Source of the DNA: an uncultured Bacilli bacterium | Lineage (GTDB): Bacteria > Bacillota_I > Bacilli_A > RF39 > UBA660 | Length of the DNA stretch: 64,000 nt | NCBI GenBank assembly: GCA_910584085.1 | Contig: CAJTZY010000004.1 | Span: 44,399 to 108,398, forward strand | Reading direction: 5' to 3' | Shown here: positions 17,544 through 27,400 of the stretch, piece after piece | How positions within the stretch are numbered: position 1 is the first letter of the stretch | Layout of the letters: each line of letters opens with the position of its first letter | The notes under the pieces: generated by a model | Databases searched by the model: none | The model's input: only the letters and a program-made list of their open reading frames with translations | Told to the model about the DNA's origin: nothing | Program-made: the position numbers and the translations under genes

Positions 17544-18266
17544 TTATTCAAATATATCTGTAGGTTTTACTCCATTATTTTTTTCATATATTGTTAATTT
17601 TTCATCTATATCAAGTGTTGCAAGTAATATTTTTGCAGTATCAGTATATCCTTTTACTTTTAATTCTTTAAGTAACCACTTTTCATCTTTATTCATATTG
17701 TGTAAATTTTTATGCATTATTTTACTATCTATAATTACATTCGCACATATACTTTCTCTATTTACTTTTAAGTTCATATCTTTTGGGGTTAGTGGTCTAT
17801 AGTCTGGCTTAGGTAATACACTCAGATTACCATTTACTTCCATTATTGCATATTCAACTTGTGATAAATCAAAGTAACCTGCACCTCTAACCTCTTCTAA
17901 CATATCATTTATATCAAATTTTACTTTTCTTAAATTATCTTCTAGTATTTTACCATTTTGAATTAATATAGTTGGAGTCCCCATAAAAAATCTTCTTAAA
18001 ACTATACTTTTCATAGTTGCCCAAGATACGATATAAGCCACTACTCCAAATATTATAACGGCTAGTATTCCATTTAATTCATTTGACTCTAAATTTATAG
18101 TCATCTCTGCTGCAAAGTTTCCTATTGAAATACCTATTACATAATCAAATAAGGATAATTGTGACACTTGCTTTTTACCTAGCATTTTGGTTACTAAAAA
18201 TAGTGTTATTAATGAAGATATTGCTCTAAATGTTACATCCCATAATTCCTTAAAATCTATATTCAT
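17544..18266 (-). CDS. DUF421 (YetF-like) membrane protein
   Basis: 240 residues. Three N-terminal helices contain the family signature KMLGKKQVSQLSLFDYVIGI and IGNFAAEMT. The cytoplasmic C-terminal region has PTILIQNGKI, the VRGAGYFDLSQVEYAIMEVNG stretch and LSVLPKPDYRPLTP. All of these are typical of YetF/YdfS/YkjA-type DUF421 proteins, which are linked to spore or envelope integrity in Bacillus. The precise role is unknown. GTAGGTGAT precedes the ATG. Confidence 0.88.
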   Translation of the reverse strand: MNIDFKELWDVTFRAISSLITLFLVTKMLGKKQVSQLSLFDYVIGISIGNFAAEMTINLESNELNGILAVIIFGVVAYIVSWATMKSIVLRRFFMGTPTILIQNGKILEDNLRKVKFDINDMLEEVRGAGYFDLSQVEYAIMEVNGNLSVLPKPDYRPLTPKDMNLKVNRESICANVIIDSKIMHKNLHNMNKDEKWLLKELKVKGYTDTAKILLATLDIDEKLTIYEKNNGVKPTDIFE

Positions 18267-18311
18267 AAAATCACCTACTTTTAGTATTTGTGAAACTAAA
18301 ATTTATATACA

Positions 18312-18333
18312 AAAAAAGCTATTATTTAGCTTC
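18312..18333 (-). terminator. Terminator of rpmE
   Basis: On the - strand AAGCTA and TAGCTT form a short stem with a 4-nt loop followed by T7. It overlaps the rpmE end. Confidence 0.65.
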
Positions 18334-18540
18334 TTTAGTAAATCCATATTTACGATTAAATTTTTCTACACGTCCAGTTTTTGAAACTGCCATTCCTTCT
18401 TTTCCACCTTTAAAGAATGGATGACATTCATTACAAACTTCTAAGTGTAAATCTTCTTTATTTGATTTTACTGTAAAAGTATTACCACAAGCACATTTTA
18501 CAGTTGTATCAATGTATTCTGGATGTATTCCTTTTTTCAT
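18322..18540 (-). CDS. rpmE: 50S ribosomal protein bL31 (zinc-binding form)
   Basis: 72 residues. It carries the zinc ligands of the C+ form: CAC near residues 16-18 and CNEC near 37-40. The family sequence MKKGIHPEY starts it, and [22 protein letters not shown] ends it. bL31 bridges the ribosomal subunits and can serve as a zinc store. A leader hairpin lies just upstream of the start, as in other Bacillota rpmE genes. In B. subtilis rpmE is also in the region of murA and spoIIR. Confidence 0.97.
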   Translation of the reverse strand: MKKGIHPEYIDTTVKCACGNTFTVKSNKEDLHLEVCNECHPFFKGGKEGMAVSKTGRVEKFNRKYGFTKEAK

Positions 18541-18547
18541 TTCTTAC

Positions 18548-18582
18548 TCTCCTCCCGCCATGACAGGTTATGTCATAGAAAT
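18548..18582 (-). promoter_or_regulatory. rpmE leader hairpin (candidate L31 autoregulatory leader)
   Basis: In the transcript AUGACA (18576-18571) pairs with UGUCAU (18565-18560) around a UAACC loop, a few bases before the GGGAGGAG ribosome binding site. Bacillota rpmE mRNAs are known to carry a leader hairpin bound by bL31. The match to that motif is by position and shape only. Confidence 0.5.
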
Positions 18583-18596
18583 TTAATTACTTACAT

Positions 18597-18625
18597 AGTT
18601 TATCAAATTATTTATAATTTTGCAA
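18597..18625 (-). promoter_or_regulatory. Promoter of rpmE
   Basis: TTGCAA (18625-18620) and TAAACT (18602-18597) on the - strand are 17 bp apart. Confidence 0.6.
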
Positions 18626-18639
18626 GCATTTTAAGAAAA

Positions 18640-18657
18640 AATAGTCATATGACTATT
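18640..18657 (-). terminator. Terminator of the Bax inhibitor-1 family gene
   Basis: An 18-bp perfect palindrome (AATAGTCAT/ATGACTATT) is followed by TTTTTT on the - strand and abuts the stop codon. Confidence 0.75.
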
Positions 18658-19305
18658 CTAATCTTTATTTTTTCCAAATAATTCAAGTAATCTTAAGAAA
18701 ATATTAATAAAATCTAAATATAATTGTAGTGCGCCATATATAGCAGCATTTTCTTCATTTTCAATCATATATGAATTTCTTTTTATTACTTGAACATCGT
18801 ACGCAATATAGATTATAAATACTAGTAAACATATTATTGTTAAAGTAAGATCAAATGTTTCATTCCCCACGAACATATTGATAATAGTACAAATAATTAT
18901 TCCAAGTAGTGCCATAAATAGATATATACCTATCTTTGTTAAATCCATATTTGTATAATATCCAATAGCTGCAAATATTAACATAATAAGAGCAGTTATT
19001 CCAAATACATATATTATCGATGTTAATTCATATACAACGAATATTGACGAAAATGTGAGTCCTGTTATAAATGAATATAGACAAAATAATATTTTTGCTG
19101 TTGTCGGTTGCATTTTTCTTATTCTAGCACTTAATACTATAACTACTACAAGTTCTGCTATTATTAAGAATATATAGTATTTTGAAAATACATTATATAG
19201 CATTACTTCATTTAATGAAGCATAATATCCTACTCCAAATGTTATAGCAAGCCCTATGAACATCCAAAAGAATACTTTGGAAAAAATTTTATTTTCTTTT
19301 AACAT
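18658..19305 (-). CDS. Bax inhibitor-1/YccA family membrane protein
   Basis: 215 residues from the ATG at 19305, which has GGGTGAT five bases before it; in-frame ATGs up to 19323 lack a site. Seven hydrophobic helices are visible. The C-terminal family signature is present: YDVQVIKRN, then IYGALQLYLDFINIFLRLL. Bacterial BI-1 proteins such as YetJ are pH-dependent calcium leak channels. It lies between rpmE and a GDSL-like gene, each with its own terminator or spacing. Confidence 0.92.
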   Translation of the reverse strand: MLKENKIFSKVFFWMFIGLAITFGVGYYASLNEVMLYNVFSKYYIFLIIAELVVVIVLSARIRKMQPTTAKILFCLYSFITGLTFSSIFVVYELTSIIYVFGITALIMLIFAAIGYYTNMDLTKIGIYLFMALLGIIICTIINMFVGNETFDLTLTIICLLVFIIYIAYDVQVIKRNSYMIENEENAAIYGALQLYLDFINIFLRLLELFGKNKD

Positions 19306-19338
19306 TTTATCACCCATCATCATTATATAACATTTTTT

Positions 19339-19986
19339 CTATTTAGTAAAGTTAAGTATTCTATCTGTTACATAAGTATATCCATGTATGTTTGGATATA
19401 TTCCTTTTACTATATAATTATTCAATTCACTAATATCTATAAAATATATATTGTTTTTTTCACATATTCTTGATAATTTTTTATTTGAATATTCAATTAT
19501 TTTTTCGTTATCAATTATATTGTAGAAACTTAAAAAGTATATTTTATCTTTATTATATTTTCTTATAGTACTTAATAAAGTATCTATATCAGAAAGTAAA
19601 TTATCAACATAATTATAATCTATATTTTTTTTATATATTAAATCATTCATCCCAATAGATATTGTAATTAGATTAGCTTTTATAAGTAGGTTTTGTATTT
19701 TATACTCTCTTTTATTATATGTTACTTCTTTATTATAATTTATATCATTTATTAAATCCATTACTCTATAGTCATCTACCTGTGAATAATTAACATAATT
19801 TTGTAAATTATTTTTATATTTTTCTTTTATATTATCACTATAATTATTATCTACTTTTTCTAAGTTATTTATACCATTTGCTAAAAAATCTCCTAAAGAT
19901 AAATAATATATTTTCTTATCTATATTAAAATAGTATATTAGAAATGTTAATATAAATGTACCCATCAAAAATAATGTTTTTTTCAC
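19339..19986 (-). CDS. SGNH/GDSL-type hydrolase homologue lacking the catalytic serine
   Basis: 215 residues with one N-terminal membrane anchor (about 4-20). The start is a GTG with AGGTGG upstream. Block I reads LGDFLANG (residues 31-38), where the family has GDS, so the nucleophile Ser is Phe34. The codon is TTT, one base from TCT. Block III GMND (112-115) is intact. Block V is NIH (199-201), where an Asp is normally two positions before the His. The fold is that of a secreted or membrane-tethered esterase or acyl-hydrolase acting on the cell surface, but this copy is likely inactive or repurposed. Confidence 0.78.
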   Translation of the reverse strand: MKKTLFLMGTFILTFLIYYFNIDKKIYYLSLGDFLANGINNLEKVDNNYSDNIKEKYKNNLQNYVNYSQVDDYRVMDLINDINYNKEVTYNKREYKIQNLLIKANLITISIGMNDLIYKKNIDYNYVDNLLSDIDTLLSTIRKYNKDKIYFLSFYNIIDNEKIIEYSNKKLSRICEKNNIYFIDISELNNYIVKGIYPNIHGYTYVTDRILNFTK

Positions 19987-19998
19987 ATTACCACCTAT

Positions 19999-20030
19999 AA
20001 AAAAATATGTATTCGTTAAAATACATATTC
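19999..20030 (-). terminator. Terminator of the second DUF4143 ATPase gene
   Basis: AATATGTATT (20004-20013) and AATACATATT (20020-20029) form a 10-bp stem, and a T run follows on the - strand. Confidence 0.8.
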
Positions 20031-20047
20031 TTATTTTTGATATTTTT

Positions 20048-21322
20048 TTAAGGTTTTAAGGCAGTAATAGGGAAAATGTAAATTCCTGTTTCTGGATCTT
20101 TTACAACAGCACTAAAATTTCCTGTAATTATACACATAAATTTAGGCTTGACTATCATGTTATTATAGAATCTTGACAATGTTTTTTTTGCATCTTCTAT
20201 TCCATTATATCCTAACTTAATTTCAATAGCTGCGTAATCTCCATCAGAAAATTCTATTATTGAATCTACCTCTAAACCAGTTATTTTATCTCTAAAATGA
20301 TATAAATGTCCGCCCAAATATTCAATATATATTCTAAGGTCTCTTTCCACAATGGATTCAAACATAAACCCAAATGTTTTTAAATCATTCATTAATTTAT
20401 TTGATGTCAAATTAAGGGCTGCACAGGCAAGTGATGGATCGGTAAAATGTCTCTTTGGGGTTTTTCCTATTCTTTCTTTAGAACGATAGTTTTCATTATA
20501 TGCTTCCTGATTTTCAATTATATGTAGTCTATCTAATACATCTAAATAATCGGTTAATGTTATTCTACTTTCTATTAGTTCATCTTCAGTTTCATATTCT
20601 TCTATATCTTTTATTAAGGTTTGATTACTAACTATTGTTGATTCATTTCTTGCAAGCGATCTAATAAGCATTCTCATTTTGTTTTTATCACGTCTTTTTT
20701 CGTCATTTATATCTTTATCAAGAATTGATTCAATATAACTTTTTGGTATTATACTTATTTTATCTTTATCCACTTGTATATTACTAGGCCATCCACCTCG
20801 TATAATTAAATTTGCTATTTCTTGTAGAGTAGGAATTTTTACTTTTAAATTTTTTTGTTTTTTTTCTAACATCGCTGTTAATGAAACTTCTCCTGTAGAA
20901 TCTCCTGATTCATAAAGTGACATTGTATACATTTTTATTTTACCTATTCTTCCAGCACCAGAATGAAATATTTCTTTTTGTTTTTCGTCATTAAGTTCAG
21001 TGGAGCATGTTAATATATATTTTCCTTTTTCTGTATCTTCATCGCATTTTCTTCTTATTTTGTCCCAAATTTTTGGAACCAAATGCCATTCATCTATTAA
21101 TTCGGGTGTTTCTTCATCTAAAATCAAATTTAAATCTAATAACGCGCGTTCTCTAGTTTCCTCATCATCTAAATACACAGCGCTTTTTACATGTTTTGAT
21201 GCTGACCATGTTTTTCCACACCACTTTGGTCCTTCAACAGATAATGCACCAAATACTTTTAAATATTCATCTATATTTTTATCAACTAATCTAGGTAAAT
21301 ATTTTTCATTGCTAAATCTCAT
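20048..21322 (-). CDS. AAA-family ATPase with DUF4143 C-terminus (second type)
   Basis: 424 residues. Walker A is GPKWCGKT (31-38). The Walker B-like segment is LIDEWHLVP (75-83), with DEWH in place of DEIQ. The C-terminal DUF4143 part has EVDSIIEF and AIEIKLG near residues 350-368, matching the D...ExK core of a PD-(D/E)XK nuclease more fully than the first ATPase does. The two ATPases are only distantly alike. Three 23-bp-spaced direct repeats lie immediately upstream of its promoter. Function is unknown; in the wild such genes are patchy and often considered accessory. Confidence 0.87.
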   Translation of the reverse strand: MRFSNEKYLPRLVDKNIDEYLKVFGALSVEGPKWCGKTWSASKHVKSAVYLDDEETRERALLDLNLILDEETPELIDEWHLVPKIWDKIRRKCDEDTEKGKYILTCSTELNDEKQKEIFHSGAGRIGKIKMYTMSLYESGDSTGEVSLTAMLEKKQKNLKVKIPTLQEIANLIIRGGWPSNIQVDKDKISIIPKSYIESILDKDINDEKRRDKNKMRMLIRSLARNESTIVSNQTLIKDIEEYETEDELIESRITLTDYLDVLDRLHIIENQEAYNENYRSKERIGKTPKRHFTDPSLACAALNLTSNKLMNDLKTFGFMFESIVERDLRIYIEYLGGHLYHFRDKITGLEVDSIIEFSDGDYAAIEIKLGYNGIEDAKKTLSRFYNNMIVKPKFMCIITGNFSAVVKDPETGIYIFPITALKP

Positions 21323-21341
21323 AAAATTCCTCCTTGACTAA

Positions 21342-21370
21342 ATCATATCATAGATTTATTGTTTTTTCAA
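21342..21370 (-). promoter_or_regulatory. Promoter of the second DUF4143 ATPase gene
   Basis: TTGAAA (21370-21365) and TATGAT (21347-21342) on the - strand are 17 bp apart. The GGAGG site lies about 15 bp downstream of the -10. Confidence 0.7.
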
Positions 21371-21376
21371 TATTAA

Positions 21377-21437
21377 ATATACATTTATTAATATTTTTAA
21401 TATACATTTATTAATCATTCTGATATACATTTATTAA
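21377..21437. repeat. Three direct repeats with exact 23-bp period (iteron-like)
   Basis: ATATACATTTATTAA occurs at 21377-21391, 21400-21414 and 21423-21437. Each is an exact 15-mer, and the 8-bp spacers differ. The array begins 7 bp upstream of the -35 of the ATPase gene. Fixed spacing with variable spacers suggests binding of a protein on one face of the DNA. Confidence 0.85.
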
Positions 21438-21464
21438 CAACATATTGTTTAAAATCAAACAAAT

Positions 21465-21487
21465 AATAAGTAGATAAACTACTTATT
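21465..21487 (-). terminator. Hairpin at the murA end
   Basis: AATAAGTAG and CTACTTATT make a 9-bp stem with a 5-nt loop. The T run is weak (ATTTG). It overlaps the murA stop codon. Confidence 0.5.
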
Positions 21488-22739
21488 ATATTTCTTCAAG
21501 TGATATTTTAGCACCTACATTTGTTAATTTTTCTATTAAATTTTCATAACCACGAAGTACATGTTCTATATCAGTTATAATTGTTTCACCATCAGCTACT
21601 AAAGCCGCTAAAATTAGACATGCACCTGCCCTTAAATCAGTTGCGGTAACTTTCGCTCCATATAATTTAGTTGGTCCTTTTATCTTTATTTTTTTGCCAA
21701 TTATATCTATATCTGCTCCCATTTCATTTAAATATGGAACATTTTGAAATCTATTTTCATATATTGTTTCCTCAAGTGTAGATACACCATTACATTTTGT
21801 TAAAAGAGTTGTAACTGGTTGTTGAAGATCGGTTGGGAAACCAGGATATCCAAGAGTTTTAAGGTTAACCGGTTTAGGATTTTCACATTTATTTATTATT
21901 ATGTAATTATTTCCTATATCCATATCAACTCCCATTTCTACTAATTTTAATGTGAGAGATTCTACATGTTCGGGAATTATATTATCTATTTTTAAATTAT
22001 TTCCAAGCAGTGCGCCTGCTATTATGTATGTTCCTGTTTCAATTCTATCTGGAATTACTTCTGTAAAACATCCATGAAGCTTTTCTACACCATTTATCCT
22101 TATTTCACTAGTACCTGCTCCCGTTATTTTTGCGCCCATGTTATTTAAAAATGTTGCTACATTTACTATTTCTGGTTCTTTTGCAGCATTTTCTATTATT
22201 GTAAGTCCTTTTGCTTTTGATGCGACTAACATTGTATTAATTGTGGCTCCAACGCTTGGCATATCTAGGTATACATGGCCACCAATTAACTCTTCAGCAT
22301 CTATTATAAATTTATTATTTTCTTCTTTTACTTTCGCACCTAATATTTCAAATCCCTTTAATGTTTGATCTATTGGTCTAGCACCTATTTTACATCCACC
22401 TGGAAAATACATTTCAACATGTTTATATTTTCCAAGTAGGGCTGCCATAAAATAATATGAAGCTCTAAGTTTACTAGAAATTTCTTTTGGTACTTCTTTA
22501 TTTTCAATCAGTTTAGGATTAATTGTCATAATTCCATCTTCAAGTGTAACTTCTGCTCCCAGAAATTCTAGTATTTCATTTAATGCATATATATCAGATA
22601 TGTTTGGAACATTATCTATTTTTACTATATCATCTGATAAAATTGATGCTGGAATTAGAGCTACTGCACTATTTTTAGCCCCACTTATTTTTATAGTACC
22701 CTTTAATGTATTTCCACCATATACTTTAATCTGTTTCAT
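21486..22739 (-). CDS. murA: UDP-N-acetylglucosamine 1-carboxyvinyltransferase
   Basis: 417 residues from the ATG at 22739, which has GGAGG five bases upstream; the open frame begins four codons earlier. It catalyses the first committed step of peptidoglycan synthesis, adding enolpyruvate from PEP to UDP-GlcNAc. The active-site Cys is in FPGGCKIGARPIDQ, so fosfomycin-type alkylation would be possible. N-terminal ISGAKNSAV and C-terminal DLRAGACLILAAL are family hallmarks. Nearby spoIIR, mntP and rpmE recall the murA region of Bacillus. Confidence 0.97.
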   Translation of the reverse strand: MKQIKVYGGNTLKGTIKISGAKNSAVALIPASILSDDIVKIDNVPNISDIYALNEILEFLGAEVTLEDGIMTINPKLIENKEVPKEISSKLRASYYFMAALLGKYKHVEMYFPGGCKIGARPIDQTLKGFEILGAKVKEENNKFIIDAEELIGGHVYLDMPSVGATINTMLVASKAKGLTIIENAAKEPEIVNVATFLNNMGAKITGAGTSEIRINGVEKLHGCFTEVIPDRIETGTYIIAGALLGNNLKIDNIIPEHVESLTLKLVEMGVDMDIGNNYIIINKCENPKPVNLKTLGYPGFPTDLQQPVTTLLTKCNGVSTLEETIYENRFQNVPYLNEMGADIDIIGKKIKIKGPTKLYGAKVTATDLRAGACLILAALVADGETIITDIEHVLRGYENLIEKLTNVGAKISLEEI

Positions 22740-22867
22740 TTGTACCTCCAAAACTATTATATTTTATGATTCAGGCCTAATTTGGTGTATCAATAATACT
22801 TTATAATATTATATCATGTTTTTTTATATATAAAAAGAAATATAAAAAAAAGAAGAAGAAATTCTTC

Positions 22868-23296
22868 CTATTTACAAGTTGCACCTTCTGCTTCTGCATT
22901 CTTTTTAAATTCAGCACCAGTAGTATCAATATCATCCATACCTAATTCTGATTTAACCTCATCTGAAGCTTTATTAAAGTCTAAATCTACTGTCATAATT
23001 AATTTTAAGTCTTTCTTTGAAATGCTGTATTTAACACCATCATTTTTGTTCATTTCATCTTCAGCTAGTTTCATTAATTCATAAGTTGTATCTAATTCTT
23101 CTTTTGATGAAGCAGTCATTTCTGTTGACATTTTAACACCTGTAACTTTATCATCTTTGTCAGTTCTTACTGTTGCAATTACTTTTGTTCCATCTTGTTC
23201 TGTTGTACAAGTTATTTCATTTTTTGAACTTGAACCGCATCCTGTTAAACTTACTATAAATAATACTGCTATAAATAAACTACAAATCTTTTTCAC
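22868..23296 (-). CDS. Lipoprotein, YehR/DUF1307-like
   Basis: 142 residues. A signal peptide with lipobox LTGC places the modified Cys at residue 20. The start is a GTG with GAGGTGA upstream. The rest is a small soluble domain (ITCTTEQDGTKVIATV..., ending in ATCK) of about 120 residues, resembling the YehR/DUF1307 lipoproteins that are common in gut Bacillota. Two Cys (in ITCTT and at the end) may form a disulfide. Function is unknown. lgt in the same window would lipidate it. Confidence 0.72.
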   Translation of the reverse strand: MKKICSLFIAVLFIVSLTGCGSSSKNEITCTTEQDGTKVIATVRTDKDDKVTGVKMSTEMTASSKEELDTTYELMKLAEDEMNKNDGVKYSISKKDLKLIMTVDLDFNKASDEVKSELGMDDIDTTGAEFKKNAEAEGATCK

Positions 23297-23361
23297 TCTC
23301 TCACCTCTTTAGATGATTATATCATTTAAAACTAATAATGTAAATATTATTTTTCATTAAA

Positions 23362-23892
23362 TTATAAAGTAAATATAATACCTAATATTATGAGTGTTAT
23401 TCCACCAAGTAGACTCGCAAGTTTTCCTATAAGTAAATTAAGTTTATTTCCAAGTAATAATCCAACATATGTAAATAGTGCACTAGTTATAGAAAATATA
23501 CATGAGCAAAGTAAAAAATTATTGCTAATGTTATTTATTCCTATTCCAACTGAAAAACTATCTATGCTAACAGCAAATCCAAAAAGAATCATTTCACTTA
23601 TTTTCATTTTTTTTACTTTTTCATTTTCTTTTCTACTTTCTATAATCATATTTATTCCTATAAATACAAATATTATAAGTGTTATTAGATCCCCACCTAC
23701 ATGTATTAATCTAGTTACAAAGTTTCCTATTAACATTCCAAATATTGGCATGAAAAAATGGTATATTCCAACAATAATAGATAATGTGTTTATTTCCCTT
23801 TTTGTAAGAGATATTGTTCCATATGCAAGTGCTAGAGAAAATGCATCCATACTTAAACTAACTGCTATAATAAAAATAAGTATTATATTCAT
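23362..23892 (-). CDS. mntP: Manganese efflux pump MntP family
   Basis: 176 residues, six hydrophobic helices in two similar halves. The duplicated acidic motifs are SMDAFSLALAYG (helix 1) and SIDSFSVGIG (helix 4), the Mn-binding Asp positions of MntP/YtaF proteins. It stands 33 bp after spoIIR. B. subtilis likewise has an mntP homologue (ywlD) a few genes from spoIIR, so the neighbourhood is probably ancestral. Confidence 0.88.
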   Translation of the reverse strand: MNIILIFIIAVSLSMDAFSLALAYGTISLTKREINTLSIIVGIYHFFMPIFGMLIGNFVTRLIHVGGDLITLIIFVFIGINMIIESRKENEKVKKMKISEMILFGFAVSIDSFSVGIGINNISNNFLLCSCIFSITSALFTYVGLLLGNKLNLLIGKLASLLGGITLIILGIIFTL

Positions 23893-23925
23893 AGTTTATC
23901 ACCTATAAAATAATACTCATATTTT

Positions 23926-24450
23926 TTAAAAATATTTATCTATTATTGTTTTTACCATAGTTGTATATTCTACATCTGTTGCCTCTTCTGCTTCCAACAT
24001 ACAAAGTGGTGGAAATAATACACACCACCAGTTGTCACCAAGTCCACTACCGAGGGTGACTACTAATGATTCATAGTATCCTTCATCATATGTTATTCCC
24101 TTAAATTTCTTTTCTGGAAAGTAATTTAATCCAAAATTAATATCAAATGGTAGTTTATAATCTTCTTTTTGTAAAACAGTGTCAATATTATTACCTACCT
24201 TATTTAAGTTACTCTTAATTAATTCTCTTGCAATATTTAAATCTGTAGTATCTTTTAATATATTATACATATCTCTTTCTACTTGTTCCTTTACTTTTAC
24301 TTTTATTTGTTGATCATATTCTGAATTTGAGTTTGCTATAATTCTTATTCTTATAGCGTCATCTGGAATTAAATTACTAGTGGCTACTACATTTCCTATT
24401 ATTATATATGTTAATATTATTAATAAGAGTGTTAATAATGTTTTTTTCAT
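23926..24450 (-). CDS. spoIIR: Stage II sporulation protein R homologue
   Basis: 174 residues. It has an N-terminal signal or anchor helix and the family core IRIRIIANSNSEYDQQIKVKV. The most conserved part is YESLVVTLGSGLGDNWWCVLFPPLC near residues 126-150, which is highly specific for SpoIIR. In spore formers it is secreted from the forespore and triggers SpoIIGA to process pro-sigma-E. No other sporulation gene is in the window. It starts 8 bp after the 1105-residue protein gene and is probably cotranscribed with it and mntP. Confidence 0.9.
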   Translation of the reverse strand: MKKTLLTLLLIILTYIIIGNVVATSNLIPDDAIRIRIIANSNSEYDQQIKVKVKEQVERDMYNILKDTTDLNIARELIKSNLNKVGNNIDTVLQKEDYKLPFDINFGLNYFPEKKFKGITYDEGYYESLVVTLGSGLGDNWWCVLFPPLCMLEAEEATDVEYTTMVKTIIDKYF

Positions 24451-24458
24451 TTTATCAC

Positions 24459-27400
24459 CTATTTAATATTGAACAAGTTTATTTTTTTTATACATTTTTT
24501 TAAAGTTTTATATTTGTTTTGCTCTACTTGACTTTGCATATCATCATTAATTTTATCTATATCTATTGCTTGTTCATTTATACATTGTAGTAAAATATTA
24601 TGTGCTAAATCATATTCAGTTCGAGCTTTTTGATCACCTTCTAATATGCAAAAATTCCACACATTATATTCTAGGTTATGTGAAATGTACCAGTTATCAC
24701 CAATAAGTGTTATTGAATTATCTGGGATAGATATTGGGATAAAATCTATTTTCTTAAAATAACAGTCTATTGCATATATCCTATTAATTTTTTTATACAC
24801 CTCATTAGTTACTTTACTTGTAACAATTATTTTACTTCTTTTTCTTTCATATAAAGCTGGAACATCTTTTTTTATAATATTTTTTTTATTTAAAGTTTTA
24901 CCTTTTTTAGATGCAATACAAATAAGAGAATATTCATCATAATCAGTATTTAAATATCCTTTTTCTTTGGACTCTTCTAGATTATTTGTATTATTTACAA
25001 ATTGTTTCCAATCCTCACTTTGATTATCTCCAGGAAATTCACCTATTTTTCCATAAACTTTATTTGATACTTCTATCGACTCTTCATACTCACTCATAAT
25101 ATAACTTTTAGTTACAAAAGCAAAATCTATTTTATCTTTTTCATTTATATTATTATTTGAAGTGTCAATTATGTCTTGACATGCCTTTTTAAAAGCTTCA
25201 ATTATTTCTTCTTTTTCATTTGTGTCAACACCTTTGTAATGATTCCCACATCTATCATATATTGTTCTTAATTGATTTAAGTAGATATAATTACCATTTC
25301 TAAATCCAGATACTCTAGCAATAAAGTTATCAAAATTATCAGTGATTTTAATAACAAATCCATTTTTATCTAAACAGCAGTAATGTAGTAAGTCATTATC
25401 ATTTCCATTTACTCTAAAACAAGAATCTGTATTTATTCCTGATAGTAATACTGTTTCATCTTGTGAGTCATAAATCGAATATTTATAATTTTTTACTCCT
25501 CCTGATACATAGGGAACGGTTGATTTATTACGAAGAACCATATTACAAACAAGTTCTTTTGCCATTGAAACAATTATTGCTTCTTCCGCACTAGTATAAT
25601 CTAAAGATTTACATAATTTTTCAATTATTTCATACCCTAAGATTGCAATAGACTTTGAATCAGCACATTCACTAATTGTATTTAATAAATTCAATTCTTT
25701 GTAGTTACTAATATCAATTTTAAACTCTTTTGATATTTGTGTAATATCTTTCATATTTTTTATTAATCTAGTGACATAATCTACTTCAATTTCATCATCT
25801 ACAAATGAATAATAAACTTCATCAGTACTAAAAAATAGTAACCATATTAATCCATTATTTATCAATATATTATATAAGTTATTATATGAATCATCGTCTA
25901 TATAACTTTCTATATATGAGTCATCATATTCTTGCATACACAATTCATAATCTTTTAATTTAAATTTTTTTAGATATTGTGTATCAAAAATATAATATTC
26001 ATCTGTAAAAGAGAATTCTTCCTCTAAATCTTTAATAAATATGCCATCTATTTCTTCATCTACTTTTAGTGTATTTCTCATATAGATAATGTCCTTTTTT
26101 ATATTTTCATACACTTTTTTTGCTTTATTATAGTTATTATATTCATTTATTTCATTATTACTAAAGTTAATTCCTACATAAAGGTATTCTTGTTTTATTT
26201 CATCAAATTTTATAAATTCTTTATAGTTTGATACTTCACTATCATTAATAGAAATATTTCCTAAATTTAAACGTCGAATTAATTTTCTTATTTTTTCATA
26301 TATTTCATATTGTTTATAATTAAAAGGTGGTTTATATACTTGTTCTAATTTGGAACAGTTATAACAAATAAAATCCTCAATCATTTTTTTTATTACATGT
26401 TTTTCTTCTTTTAGTTCTTTACTATATTTATTAATAACATTATTAACAAAATCAGAAATATCTTTATAATTTCCATAATATAGTCTTTTTAATTTTTTTC
26501 TTTTTTGATTATCAATTATTCTTTTACGTATATATGGATTATCTAGATTTAATTTAAAGTATTTACGAATATATGAGTAATATTTATTTATTTCTCCTTT
26601 TTTATACCTTTCTTTACTAATAGCAACATATAAAGCACATAGTTTTGAAATTGTATCTTTATAAGACTCTAATTTTTCAATCTTATTTCTTACACTACTG
26701 TGAGATATATTGAAATACTCTCTCATTGCAGAACATAAAATATCGGATTTAGATTCTCCTAATTCAAAAGTAATATTATAAATTAAATTATCATTTTTAA
26801 CTTCTTCAAAATCATCAGAGTTTCTAAGTAGTGCGCATACTCTACCAAATGTATTTCCATAATATTTAGAATTATCTTTTTTATATTCTTTCCAGTATTC
26901 TTCTGCCATTACTTCAAAAATAGAACTAAATGTTTCTATTTTTGGATATGTTTTAATTGCATCTGTAAATAGTTTAATAAATCTTTCTTTATACTTTGTA
27001 TCCTGTGAATTTTTAATAATTTCACATTCTTCTAAACTTTTACTCATAACTTTATAATCTAAAAGGTTATTAATAGGTCTTTCTATTATCTCTTCTTTAT
27101 CAAATTCATAGCCGTGGAATAATAGGTATTTATAGGTATCTTTATCTTCATTTCTTAAATAGTATGAAGAATAATTTATACTATTAATATCTTTTTTTAT
27201 TGATTCAAGTACAACTTTTTTATTTTCACGTAAAATAGATGGACTTATATTTGATAATACATAGCCATTTCTAGCTGTTTCATATATTAACTCTTCTATT
27301 TGATTTTCATCCATATAAAAACAATATATATAACTTGCTGATGAAACGGATAACTTTATAGAATTTAAAGCAATGTTAAAGTTACTTTTTAAATAACGTG

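Noticed and set aside
21377..21437. CRISPR array
   Set aside because: Spacers are only 8 bp and there are just three 15-bp repeats. No cas genes are present.
22850..22875. GAAGAA/TTCTTC hairpin after the lipoprotein gene
   Set aside because: The loop would be too small and the repeat is simple sequence. Not convincing as a terminator.
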